Positions 24,020 to 32,040 of a stretch of DNA of 64,000 nt are shown in pieces. Source of the DNA: Candidatus Villigracilis adiacens (lineage in GTDB: Bacteria > Chloroflexota > Anaerolineae > Anaerolineales > Villigracilaceae); NCBI GenBank assembly GCA_016703605.1, contig JADJBU010000022.1, positions 248,001-312,000 on the forward strand. Direction: 5' to 3'. A program made the position numbers and the translations under genes. The number at the start of each line of letters is the position of its first letter. Positions within the stretch are counted from its first letter, which is position 1. The notes below the pieces were generated by a model. The model was not told the DNA's origin, made no database searches, and worked only from the letters and a program-made list of their open reading frames with translations.

Positions 24020-25609
24020 ATGCCCCGCCTCTTTCCGCGCCCGAGCCTGCTCCCAACCATCCTGCTTTTCCTTACGCTGACAGTTTCGTGCAAATCGCCC
24101 CAGATCAATGAACAGATCACCATCACGATCACCGCGGACGGCGCAACGACGGAAGCCAACGTCCAGGCGGGGGCAACAGTTTCGCAGGCGCTGACACAAG
24201 CCGGAATCCAAATCGAAAGCCTCGACAAGACCGAACCGCCGCTTTACACCGTCCTCGGCAGCGGCGACGCGATCCTCGTGATTCGCGTGGAAGAGATCTT
24301 CGAAACTGAAGAAGTCGTCATCCCGTTCGAGCGGCAGGTCGTCCGCAACGAAACCCTGCCCGAAGGCGAGACCCGCCTCGTGCAAGCCGGAGTCAACGGA
24401 CTGGAAGAGATCACCTACCGCAGAATCCTCGAAGACAAGATCGAAACCAGCAAGACCGTGGTCAAATCGATCATCCTCAAAGAAGCCCTGCCCGAGATCG
24501 TCATGGTCGGGTCGCAGGCTTCCTTCGTCCCATTGAACATCCCCGGCACGATTGCCTACCTCGCGGGCGGCAACGCCTGGGTCATGGAAGGCTCAACCGC
24601 CAACCGCCGCGTCATCGTCAGCACTGGCGACCTGGACGGGCGCATCTTCACCCTCTCGCCCAACGGCGAATACCTCGTCTTCACCCGCAAATCGAACAAA
24701 CCCGCCGACGAAGAGATCAACACGCTCTGGGCGGTGCGCACACCCAACCTCGACCCAAAACCCGTCTCGCTTCAAGCCAAAAATGTCGTCCACTTCGCAG
24801 CCTGGATTCCCAACACCAATTCCGTGGCGTACTCCACGGTCGAGCCAAGAAGCGCCGCGCCCGGCTGGCAGGCAAACAACGATCTCTATCGAGTCAGCCT
24901 GACGAACAGCGGAAGTCCGCGCAGGCTTTTATTCGCAAACAGCGGCGGCGTCTACGGCTGGTGGGGCATGTCCTTTGCCTTCGCCCCCGACGGCAGGCTC
25001 GCCTACTCCCGCCCCGACGGAATCGGACTGGTGGACCAGGACGGCGGCTACACAAAACCGCTCCTTGAGATCACGCCCCTGAATACCCACAGCGACTGGG
25101 CGTGGATTCCCCCCATCGTTTGGGGCGCGGACGGAAACAGTTTATACTTCGTCAGCCACGCGCCCGCCCCGGCGCCCATCTCCGGCGAGGAGTCGCCCTA
25201 TTTCGACCTCTCCGCCCTCTCGTTCAGCAATGAAGCGGCGGTTTCATTGATCGACTCGGCTGGGATGTTCGCCTATCCCTCCGTGTCGCCGCTTCAATAC
25301 ATCGGCAGGGAAGCGGCGTTCCAGGTCGCCTACCTGCAATCCATTTTCATCGACCAAAGCGATTCGAGCCGCTACCGATTGATCGTGATGGACCGCGACG
25401 GTTCCAACAGCCGGGCGCTCTTCCCGCCGCCGGACAAGAACGGACTCGAACCGCAAACACCGGCATGGGCTCCAGGCGAAGTTGAGGGACAATCGGGCGG
25501 GTTCATCGCTGTAACCTACCAGGGCAACCTGTGGTTGATCGACAGCGGCAGCGGCAAATCCTACCAAGTCACCGGGGACGGATTGATCACCCGGCTCGAC
25601 TGGAAATAA
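24020..25609 (+). CDS. Lipoprotein with DUF348/G5 domains and beta-propeller
   Basis: Probable cell-surface protein. The 529-residue product has a signal peptide with lipobox TVSC (C24). A ubiquitin-like DUF348 repeat (about 30-95) contains ADGATTEANVQAGATVSQAL. A G5 domain (about 95-170) contains VVIPFERQVVRNETLPEGET and is known from peptidoglycan- or glycan-binding proteins. The rest is a TolB-like propeller with repeats such as LSPNGEYLVFTR and FAPDGRLAYSRPDGI. DUF348-G5 is common in resuscitation-promoting-factor proteins; here the lytic domain is replaced by the propeller. It may sense or bind wall glycans. Confidence 0.8.
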   Translation: MPRLFPRPSLLPTILLFLTLTVSCKSPQINEQITITITADGATTEANVQAGATVSQALTQAGIQIESLDKTEPPLYTVLGSGDAILVIRVEEIFETEEVVIPFERQVVRNETLPEGETRLVQAGVNGLEEITYRRILEDKIETSKTVVKSIILKEALPEIVMVGSQASFVPLNIPGTIAYLAGGNAWVMEGSTANRRVIVSTGDLDGRIFTLSPNGEYLVFTRKSNKPADEEINTLWAVRTPNLDPKPVSLQAKNVVHFAAWIPNTNSVAYSTVEPRSAAPGWQANNDLYRVSLTNSGSPRRLLFANSGGVYGWWGMSFAFAPDGRLAYSRPDGIGLVDQDGGYTKPLLEITPLNTHSDWAWIPPIVWGADGNSLYFVSHAPAPAPISGEESPYFDLSALSFSNEAAVSLIDSAGMFAYPSVSPLQYIGREAAFQVAYLQSIFIDQSDSSRYRLIVMDRDGSNSRALFPPPDKNGLEPQTPAWAPGEVEGQSGGFIAVTYQGNLWLIDSGSGKSYQVTGDGLITRLDWK

Positions 25610-25625
25610 ACGAGGTACATTCCCA

Positions 25626-26585
25626 ATGCGAATTTTGATAACAGGCGCGGCTGGTTTTCTAGGCTCACACCTGAGCGACCGCCTGCTTGCCGACGGGCAT
25701 GAAGTGATCGGCATGGACAATTTCATCACAGGCAGCCCCGACAACATTGCCCATCTCGCCTCGAACGAAAATTTTCAATTCTACAAACGGGATGTCTCGA
25801 ACTACATCTTCGTCCCCGGCAAAGTGGACGGCATCCTGCACTTCGCCTCGCCAGCCAGCCCCAACCCGCTGTCGAAGTCGGGTTATTTCAACCTGCCGAT
25901 TCAAACCATGAAAGCCGGGGCGCTCGGCACGCATAACTGCCTGGGGATCGCCCGCCGCGACGGTTCGCGCTTCATCCTCGCCTCCACCAGTGAAATCTAT
26001 GGCGACCCGGAGGTTCACCCGCAGGCGGAATCCTACCCCGGCAACGTGGACCCGGTCGGCGAGCGCGCCGTCTACGACGAAGCCAAACGCTTTGCCGAAT
26101 CGATGACCATGGCATACCATCGCTTTCATGGCGTGAACACAGGCATTGTACGCATCTTCAACACCTACGGTCCGCGCATGGATTTGGATGACGGACGCGC
26201 CCTGCCGAATTTACTCAAGCAGGCTTTGCTCGGTCAGCCTCTCACCGTCTATGGCGAAGGGAAACAGACCCGCTCCTTCTGCTACGTGGACGACCTGGTG
26301 GATGGCATCATCCGCCTGCTATACTCCGACGAACACCTGCCGGTCAATATCGGCAATCCGGTGGAGATGACCATTCTCGAATTTGCCGAAGCGATCAATC
26401 GCGTGACGGGCAACAAGGCGGGCATCACCTTCATGGAAAACGCCCGCAGCGCGCGCGATCCCCAACGCCGCCAGCCAGACATCACCCGCGCCTTGAACCT
26501 CCTGAAATGGGAACCGGGTGTAAACCTGGAGGAAGGAATCCGACGCACGGTCCCATTCTTCAAACAAAAACTGGGGCTGTCATGA
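25626..26585 (+). CDS. NAD-dependent epimerase/dehydratase, UDP-glucuronate decarboxylase-like
   Basis: Extended SDR enzyme acting on nucleotide sugars. The 319-residue protein has the NAD-binding GAAGFLGSH (residues 7-15), the active-site region ASTSEIYGDPEVHPQAESYP, and the catalytic pair Y150 and K154 in VYDEAKRFAE. YFNLPIQTMKAGALGTHNCL and RNxxGPRM-like IFNTYGPRMDLDDGR match UDP-glucuronate decarboxylase (UXS), which makes UDP-xylose. It opens a run of glycan genes and overlaps gtrA-like by 4 bases. Substrate is inferred from motif similarity only. Confidence 0.87.
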   Translation: MRILITGAAGFLGSHLSDRLLADGHEVIGMDNFITGSPDNIAHLASNENFQFYKRDVSNYIFVPGKVDGILHFASPASPNPLSKSGYFNLPIQTMKAGALGTHNCLGIARRDGSRFILASTSEIYGDPEVHPQAESYPGNVDPVGERAVYDEAKRFAESMTMAYHRFHGVNTGIVRIFNTYGPRMDLDDGRALPNLLKQALLGQPLTVYGEGKQTRSFCYVDDLVDGIIRLLYSDEHLPVNIGNPVEMTILEFAEAINRVTGNKAGITFMENARSARDPQRRQPDITRALNLLKWEPGVNLEEGIRRTVPFFKQKLGLS

Positions 26586-27046
26586 TTTTAAAGCAGGGAA
26601 AAGAGCGCAAACGCTTCATTAAGTTTGCGTTCGTTGGGGCAATCGGCGCCGTGATCGATTTCGGCGTGATGAACATCCTCTCGCATTGGGTATGGCAATT
26701 ACCGCTCGTCGCCGCAGGGACGATCTCCTTCCTGTGCGCGGTCATCAGCAATTTCACCTGGAACCGTTACTGGACCTACCCCGAATCGCGCTCCCGCCCG
26801 TTGCTCAGCCAGCTCGGCATGTTCTTCCTCGTCAACGCCGCCGGGGTTCTTATCCGCATCCCCATCCTGCATTATGCCGAGCCGCCCCTGCTGGTATTTG
26901 TCGAGAACACCTTCCACGCCGCGCACCTCACCGCCGAATTCATCGCCAAGAACTTCACCCTCGCCGCTGCAGTCGGAATCGTGATGATGTGGAACTTCTT
27001 CATCAACCGCTACTGGACGTATAATGACATCGACGACGAATCGTAG
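26582..27046 (+). CDS. GtrA-like membrane protein
   Basis: Small polytopic protein of the GtrA family, thought to help move polyprenyl-phosphate-linked sugars across the membrane. The 154-residue protein starts with a basic stretch and RFIKFAFVGAIGAVIDFGVM, contains SFLCAVISNFTWNRYWTY and ends with WNFFINRYWTYND, with four membrane segments. The ATGA overlap with the upstream sugar-nucleotide enzyme shows coupling. The frame is open further upstream inside that gene, but the start at 26582 gives the normal family length. Confidence 0.88.
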   Translation: MILKQGKERKRFIKFAFVGAIGAVIDFGVMNILSHWVWQLPLVAAGTISFLCAVISNFTWNRYWTYPESRSRPLLSQLGMFFLVNAAGVLIRIPILHYAEPPLLVFVENTFHAAHLTAEFIAKNFTLAAAVGIVMMWNFFINRYWTYNDIDDES

Positions 27047-27051
27047 CGCAA

Positions 27052-27280
27052 CGTACCGCAAACTTCACCGCAAACTTCAGTTTGCCCCCCCGCCAGGCAA
27101 AGTAGAATCTTCACGGTTGACGCAGCTTTTACCCAACAAAACGTACCGCAAACTTCAGTTTGCCCCCCGCCAGGCAAAGTAGAATCTTCACGGTTGACGC
27201 AGCTTTTACCCAACAAAACGTACCGCCAGGCAAGGCCAACTTCACGATTGACGTAGTTCTTACGCAGTAATACTATAAGG
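27052..27280. repeat. Tandem array of a GTAC-palindrome repeat with promoter-like hexamers
   Basis: About two and a half tandem units begin with CGTACCGC at 27052, 27142 and 27219. The second unit is 77 bases; the first is 90 because of an internal partial duplication. Units include a CAAACTTCAGTTTG palindrome, a CCGCCAGGC block and CGGTTGACGCAGC. The third, shorter unit ends with TTGACG (27248-27253), 17 bases, then TACTAT (27271-27276), which could be a promoter for the next gene. Related single copies are at 40945-41046 and 43457-43556. Confidence 0.85.
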
Positions 27281-27289
27281 CAGGCTGAC

Positions 27290-27664
27290 GTGACCAACGC
27301 ACCCATCATCCCCATCTACAACACCAACGGAGACGCGGACGCATTCCTTCTTTACCCCTATCTATTCAACCGCGGCGGAGAATGGGTCGGCTTCGTCACC
27401 CCGCAGCGCGAAGTGTACTCCGTGCTGGGCGAATACATCGGCACGGTGACGAACGACCCGCGCATCGTCACCCGCCGGGCAGTCGACGATTCCAAACCCC
27501 GCCTCGACCCGCCGCCCATACCCAAGCGCATCGCCCCACCCGCCAACATCCCCCTCGCCCCGCTCATGCCCGAACTCAGCCACTCGCTCGTGGACGTATT
27601 GCTTGAATTCCCCGAAAGGCTTCACACACTCGATAGCGGCGAATTCCGCGAAGACATGGATTAA
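27290..27664 (+). CDS. Hypothetical protein, beta-flower-like
   Basis: The 124-residue protein has an N-terminal part (about 1-62) with repeated strand-turn units: IYNTNGDADAF, YLFNRGGEWVGFV, EVYSVLGEYIGTV and RIVTRRAV. This resembles the 4-fold beta-flower domain, whose function is not established, but the match is by eye. The rest is Pro-rich with a short acidic end. The start is GTG at 27290, 13 bases after the TACTAT box of a repeat, so its transcription may depend on that repeat. It is 2 bases upstream of the thioesterase gene. Confidence 0.6.
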   Translation: MTNAPIIPIYNTNGDADAFLLYPYLFNRGGEWVGFVTPQREVYSVLGEYIGTVTNDPRIVTRRAVDDSKPRLDPPPIPKRIAPPANIPLAPLMPELSHSLVDVLLEFPERLHTLDSGEFREDMD

Positions 27665-27666
27665 GA

Positions 27667-28128
27667 ATGAGCAAATCAAAAACCTCCCACGCCTCGCGCG
27701 TATATCTCTCCCAACTCATGCAGCCCGAACACGCCAACAACCACGGCAACGTCCACGGCGGCTGGATCATGAAACTGGTGGACGAAGCCGGGGCGCTCGC
27801 CTGTATGCGCCACGCCCAGACGCGCGTCGTGACCGTCGCCGTCGACTCGCTCGTCTTCCGCGAACCGATCAAGATCGGCGACCTCGTCACCTTCACCGCC
27901 GAAGTCACCTACACCGGGCGCACCTCCATGGAAGCCGAAGTGCAGGTCACAGCCGAAAACCCGATCACCGGCGAACGCACCCACACCAACACCGCCTACC
28001 TTGTCTACGTCGGCTTGGACGAAAACAACCACCCCGCCGCCATCCCTCAATTAACTCTCGAAACCGACGAAGATAAAGCCCGCTACGAACAAGCCAAACT
28101 GCGCCAGCAAAGACGCATTGCGAAATAA
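27667..28128 (+). CDS. Acyl-CoA thioesterase (hotdog fold)
   Basis: Hydrolyses acyl-CoA to free fatty acid and CoA. The 153-residue protein has the hotdog-fold signature NNHGNVHGGWIMKLVDEAGA, with the conserved Asn and Asp of YciA/BACH-type enzymes, and VVTVAVDSLVFREPIKIGDL plus YTGRTSMEAEVQV. It appears to be one single hotdog domain and would act as an oligomer. It is followed by a strong hairpin. Chain-length preference cannot be judged from the sequence. Confidence 0.9.
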   Translation: MSKSKTSHASRVYLSQLMQPEHANNHGNVHGGWIMKLVDEAGALACMRHAQTRVVTVAVDSLVFREPIKIGDLVTFTAEVTYTGRTSMEAEVQVTAENPITGERTHTNTAYLVYVGLDENNHPAAIPQLTLETDEDKARYEQAKLRQQRRIAK

Positions 28129-28131
28129 ACC

Positions 28132-28168
28132 AACTGACAGTCACCTGCGAGGTGACTGTCAGTTATTT
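28132..28168 (+). terminator. Strong hairpin after the thioesterase gene
   Basis: A 33-base hairpin with a 15-bp stem and GCG centre region at 28132-28164, followed by ATTT. It lies only 11 bases before the next ATG, so it may also limit read-through or translation of that gene. Confidence 0.75.
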
Positions 28169-28174
28169 CCCCGA

Positions 28175-29740
28175 ATGAAAACCCTCCGCCAACACCCCAT
28201 CCTGGTACTACTCATCACCAACCTCACCGTTGGGTTACTCACATTCCACTCCTATGGCTTGGCGTGGGACGAACCGCTCTTCTACGATTACGGCGAAGCC
28301 CTCAAATACGCCTACACCCCAGCCAACTGGTTCAGCGGCGAATTCGACATCACCCAATCCTTCGGCTCATCGGGCAGCGACCATGCCAACCGCGGACCCG
28401 CCTACCTGCTCGTTGCCATGCCATTCATCTCCTTTTTGAAATGGCTTGGACTCGACTCCGCCTCAGCCTGGCACCTCGTCAACTTCCTGACCTTCAACCT
28501 CGGCGTTTATCTCCTCTACCGCCTCGCCTCAAAATGGATGAAGAAGGAGTCTGCGCTCGCGTCAGCCGCGCTTTTCGCCTTTCAGCCCCTCCTGTGGGGA
28601 CACGCCTTCATCAACCCCAAAGACATCCCCTTCCTTACCTTCTTCCTCGGCTCCGTTTTTTTCGGCTTCGAATTGATCGACAAATGGAATACAAACCCCC
28701 AATCTACCAATTTACCAATCCCCCAATTACCGATCACCGATCTCCTACTCGCCTCGTTCTTCCTCGGCATCGCCACTTCCATCCGCATCCTTGGACCCCT
28801 CGCCGCGATTTTGGTTTTGCTTTATGCGCTTGCCCAGGAAGTCAAATTCCTCGATATTCTCAGGAAACCCCTAATCTGGCTATACGCATCACTTTCTCTG
28901 GCGGTCATGTTTGCAGCATGGCCCTATCTCTGGCTGAATCCGCTGGAAAAATTCATCGAAGTCTTTATCTTCATGTCCGATAACCCGACCCAGCTCAATG
29001 TGCTCTTCGCCGGGGAAAATTATCAGGCAGGCGAAGTTCCGCGACGATACTTCCCCACCCTGCTGGCTTTCACGCTTACGGAACCGGCTTATCTGCTCAT
29101 TGCGTTTGGCGTTTTGCGCTCTTTCTGGAAATCAGACACCAAACAAAAACTCACCATTGCCATTCTTCTGGCCTGGTTTGGCATCCTGCTCGCATACATC
29201 CTTCTAAAACGCCCCGCCATGTACGACGGCTACCGGCACTTTCTATTCATCCTGCCGCCATTATTCATCTTTGCCGGTTTCTCCTTTGAATTCCTGTTCA
29301 ACCTGCTAAAACAGAATTGGCAAAAATTCGTCCTTGCGCTTTGCATTCTCGCCTTTGGCATCCTCCCCATCATCCAACTCCACCCCTACCAATACGCCTA
29401 CTACAACAACCTCGCGGGCGGAGTGGGCGGGGTCTTTCGCAGCTACGAAACCGAATACTGGCTGGCCTGCTACCGCGAATCCGTTCTCGGCTTGAACCAA
29501 CTTGCAGAACCGGGAACACAACTCTTTGTCCGGCGTGAACCGTATATCGCCGCCTACTACGCGGACTCAGACATCACAATTCGCGACTTCCGCGCCGAAC
29601 AAAAGGACATGCAACCCGGCGATTACTACCTCGTCAACACCCGCTCGAACGAAGACCTGAAATTCCTGCGCGACGAACCCGCCGTGATCGAAGTCTCCCG
29701 CCTCGGCGCGACGTTTTGCCTGATTAAGAAAGTTCCGTAA
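28175..29740 (+). CDS. GT-C fold glycosyltransferase (GT39/PMT-like)
   Basis: Integral membrane glycosyltransferase that would use polyprenyl-phosphate sugars. The 521-residue protein has about eleven membrane segments and the first-loop acidic motif typical of GT-C enzymes, D32-E33 in GLAWDEPLFYDYGEA. A GHAFINPKDIPFLTFF region and a long soluble C-terminal domain follow. A stretch around residues 178-193 (NTNPQSTNLPIPQLP) is encoded by reiterated CCAAT/ACCAATT words and looks like an expanded low-complexity insert. The start at 28175 avoids the terminator hairpin included by an upstream in-frame start. Confidence 0.8.
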   Translation: MKTLRQHPILVLLITNLTVGLLTFHSYGLAWDEPLFYDYGEALKYAYTPANWFSGEFDITQSFGSSGSDHANRGPAYLLVAMPFISFLKWLGLDSASAWHLVNFLTFNLGVYLLYRLASKWMKKESALASAALFAFQPLLWGHAFINPKDIPFLTFFLGSVFFGFELIDKWNTNPQSTNLPIPQLPITDLLLASFFLGIATSIRILGPLAAILVLLYALAQEVKFLDILRKPLIWLYASLSLAVMFAAWPYLWLNPLEKFIEVFIFMSDNPTQLNVLFAGENYQAGEVPRRYFPTLLAFTLTEPAYLLIAFGVLRSFWKSDTKQKLTIAILLAWFGILLAYILLKRPAMYDGYRHFLFILPPLFIFAGFSFEFLFNLLKQNWQKFVLALCILAFGILPIIQLHPYQYAYYNNLAGGVGGVFRSYETEYWLACYRESVLGLNQLAEPGTQLFVRREPYIAAYYADSDITIRDFRAEQKDMQPGDYYLVNTRSNEDLKFLRDEPAVIEVSRLGATFCLIKKVP

Positions 29741-29743
29741 CAA

Positions 29744-29797
29744 GTACCGCAAACTTCAGTTTGCGATTCAAGCGTGACAAAATAAATTTTGTCGTAC
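29744..29797. repeat. Two GTAC-flanked 18-bp palindromes
   Basis: GTAC plus CGCAAACTTCAGTTTGCG (29748-29765), then GACAAAATAAATTTTGTC (29776-29793) plus GTAC (29794-29797). Both have 8-base arms and a 2-base centre. They fill the gap before the polysaccharide deacetylase promoter. Confidence 0.85.
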
Positions 29798-29801
29798 CTG
29801 C

Positions 29802-29807
29802 TATAAT
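29802..29807 (+). promoter_or_regulatory. -10 box of the deacetylase gene, probably leaderless
   Basis: TATAAT ends 9 bases before the ATG at 29817, with no Shine-Dalgarno sequence between them. Confidence 0.6.
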
Positions 29808-29816
29808 CCCCGCGCC

Positions 29817-30647
29817 ATGACCCCCAGCCCGCGCCTGCTCCTCACCATCGACTACGAATCCTGGTTCGCGCCCTCGCGCCGCTATGATTTCCTCCCGCCC
29901 GAAACGCGCTATCAATTAGATGGCGAACGTTCGCGCCACGCCCTCGATCCCATTCTCGAAATCTTTGACGACTCGAAAGTCACCTTCTATCTCGTTGGCG
30001 AAATGGTGGGCTGGTTCCCCGAACTGCCCGAAAAAATTTCAAAAGCCGGGCACGAAGTCGGCTTTCACTGCCATATCCACCGCCGTCTCAACGACGCGAA
30101 AGAGATCGAAAAAGACCTCATCGCCTCATCCGATTGGATTCAGCAATACAACGCGCGCGGCTACCGCGCCCCGATGATCAACACCGTTGAAGAAGTTTAT
30201 CCGCTTCTTGCAAGGCATAACTTCACGTACAGCTCATCGCAATACGCGCCCGCAGGTGTCACCGTTGACAAAGGCGGTGTGTGGGAGATTCCCGTCAGCA
30301 CGTTGCCGCTGCTTTCCACGCCCACCAGGTTTACCGCGCCGCGACACATGAATCTTAAACTTGTAACCGGAGGCGAATTCCCCTACGGTTCGAGTTTCAC
30401 CTCCGGGCTGTTCCGCAGGACCGTCTACAAGATCATCGAACGCGATCTCAAAGCAGGCAAAAGCCCGGTCATCTTTTTGCACCCCTACGAGATCGTCACA
30501 CCCAAAGGCTACCCCCAAAACTTCATCGTGGATATGATCCATCACCCTTTGCTCTTTCCATTCACGTTTAATAAATCCAAATTCCTCAAAGACCTGCTTA
30601 AAAACTTTCCCGCCTCAACCATGCAGGATTACGTCAACGAACTATGA
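29817..30647 (+). CDS. Polysaccharide deacetylase (NodB-like)
   Basis: Metal-dependent de-N-acetylase of the NodB/CE4 superfamily. The 276-residue protein has the first acidic motif in LLTIDYESWF (D12), the metal-binding H84-x3-H88 in GFHCHIHRRL, the RAP motif at 117-119, and a late FLHPYEI motif with the catalytic His. The TIDYE start resembles the DUF3473-type deacetylases found in exopolysaccharide loci. No signal peptide is seen, so it probably acts in the cytoplasm on a lipid-linked sugar. It overlaps the FemAB-like gene by 4 bases. Confidence 0.88.
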   Translation: MTPSPRLLLTIDYESWFAPSRRYDFLPPETRYQLDGERSRHALDPILEIFDDSKVTFYLVGEMVGWFPELPEKISKAGHEVGFHCHIHRRLNDAKEIEKDLIASSDWIQQYNARGYRAPMINTVEEVYPLLARHNFTYSSSQYAPAGVTVDKGGVWEIPVSTLPLLSTPTRFTAPRHMNLKLVTGGEFPYGSSFTSGLFRRTVYKIIERDLKAGKSPVIFLHPYEIVTPKGYPQNFIVDMIHHPLLFPFTFNKSKFLKDLLKNFPASTMQDYVNEL

Positions 30648-31666
30648 TTATTCAGCGCGCCGCCGCCCTCGCATATCCAACCCTCGAACCGAGCCTCAGT
30701 TATATCGGTCTCGACTCATGGATGAACTTTATTCACAACCTGTACGGTCATCCCGTCCACCGTTTCGTCGCGCTCGAAAACAACCGTCCGCTTGGCGCGC
30801 TCTCCCTGCTCGAAGTCAAACATCCCGTCTTCGGTCATTACCTTTCCACCGCGCCCTTCGGTAGTTATGGCGGCTTCGCGTTCGAAAATCATGAAGCCCG
30901 GGATCGATTGGTGGACGAAGCCCAACGCCTCGCAAAAAATATCAACGCCGAATACGTCTCGCTTCGATTCGACGATACCGCCTCTCCCCCGCCCGAAGGC
31001 TGGGTGGCACACCCCGTTTATTTCACCTATCTGATAGATCTATCCGCCACTCCAGACGACCTGCTCAAGCGCTTCTCCTCCGATCATCGCAATCACATTC
31101 GCAAATCGCTCAAAAAGGGATTCTCCATCCGCTTCGGTCACCTCGACCTGCTGGACGACGCCTACGAAGCCATAGCTCTCTCCATGCACGAACTCGGTTC
31201 GCCGTATCACTCCAGGACCTATCTGCGCAAAATGGCGGAATACCTCGGAGATACGCTCGAATTCGCAGTTTCGTATGACTCCAAAGGCAAAATCTCAGGC
31301 GGAGGAGTTTTCATCCATCAAGACAGGACCATTTTCAATTTACATGCCAATGTTTTGCGTTTTGCCCGCTCATCGTATGCCGGGGAATTTCTCTACTGGT
31401 CGGTCATCGAACACGCGATCCAAAAAGGGTATACAACCTTCGACCTCGGGCGCAGTCTCATTGGCTCGGGAAACGACATCTTCAAATCCAAATGGGCGCC
31501 GGAGAAAAAGCCGCTTGACTACTGGTTCTGGCTCGCGCCGGGACACGAACTGCCATCGTTGAATCAGAAGAACCCCAAATTTCAATTCGCCATCGCCACG
31601 TGGAAACGCCTCCCCAAATTCATCATCCGCCCGCTGGGACCGTATCTCATCCGCGGGCTGGTATAA
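30644..31666 (+). CDS. FemAB-like GNAT-fold acyl/aminoacyl transferase
   Basis: The 340-residue protein has the double-GNAT layout of the FemAB family, with RNHIRKSLKKGFSIRFG, SYDSKGKISGGGVFIH and FLYWSVIEHAIQKGYTTFDLGRS, the last being close to the pattern in exosortase-associated FemAB proteins. Such proteins add amino acids or acyl groups to wall or exopolysaccharide precursors. It is translationally coupled to the polysaccharide deacetylase, so the two probably modify the same glycan: deacetylation would expose an amine that this enzyme could acylate. That last step is an inference. Confidence 0.8.
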   Translation: MIIQRAAALAYPTLEPSLSYIGLDSWMNFIHNLYGHPVHRFVALENNRPLGALSLLEVKHPVFGHYLSTAPFGSYGGFAFENHEARDRLVDEAQRLAKNINAEYVSLRFDDTASPPPEGWVAHPVYFTYLIDLSATPDDLLKRFSSDHRNHIRKSLKKGFSIRFGHLDLLDDAYEAIALSMHELGSPYHSRTYLRKMAEYLGDTLEFAVSYDSKGKISGGGVFIHQDRTIFNLHANVLRFARSSYAGEFLYWSVIEHAIQKGYTTFDLGRSLIGSGNDIFKSKWAPEKKPLDYWFWLAPGHELPSLNQKNPKFQFAIATWKRLPKFIIRPLGPYLIRGLV

Positions 31667-31674
31667 CCGGATAC

Positions 31675-31959
31675 ATGCTCGCCACCCTCACCCTTCACCT
31701 GCGCATCCCACTCTGCGCCTCCCTCAAAGAAAAACGCGGACGGATCAAGCCCATCATGTCGCGCCTGCACCGTGAGTTCAACGTCTCCGTCGCCGAGATG
31801 GACAAACACGACACCTGGGACGAAGCGATCATCGTCTGCGCAATGGTGGGAAATGACAGCGCCTTTCTGCAATCCGCTTTGCAAACTGTGGCAAAATGGG
31901 CGGAAGCCAACTGGCGCGATGGGGATGTGTGGGATAGCAAAATCGAAGTAGACAGGTAA
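31675..31959 (+). CDS. DUF503 family protein (YlxP-like)
   Basis: Small 94-residue protein of the DUF503/YlxP family, often encoded near ribosome-maturation genes; its function is not settled. The start MLATLTLHLRIPLCASLKEKR and FNVSVAEMDKHDTWDEAIIV match the family closely. The ATG at 31675 is 8 bases after the FemAB-like stop. The last codons run into a word-repeat region (GTAGACAGGTAAACAAGTA), so the C-terminus may have been altered by it. Confidence 0.88.
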   Translation: MLATLTLHLRIPLCASLKEKRGRIKPIMSRLHREFNVSVAEMDKHDTWDEAIIVCAMVGNDSAFLQSALQTVAKWAEANWRDGDVWDSKIEVDR

Positions 31960-32030
31960 ACAAGTATACGAGTAGGCAGATACACAATTACCTGTTTCCT
32001 TGTCTACTTGTATACTTACGACCTATAAAA
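31944..32030. repeat. Word-repeat hairpin
   Basis: The words ACAAGTATACGAGTAGGCA and, inverted, TGTCTACTTGTATACTT form an imperfect hairpin around ACAATTACCTGTTTCC. The same vocabulary (TTACCTGTCTACTTGTGTAC) appears at 45538-45560. It covers the end of the DUF503 gene and stops just before the ribosome site of the SDR gene. Confidence 0.6.
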
Positions 32031-32040
32031 GGAGTACATC

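Noticed and set aside
27052..27280. Possible CRISPR array because of direct repeats
   Set aside because: Units are about 77-90 bases with no unique spacers between short repeats, and no cas genes are near.
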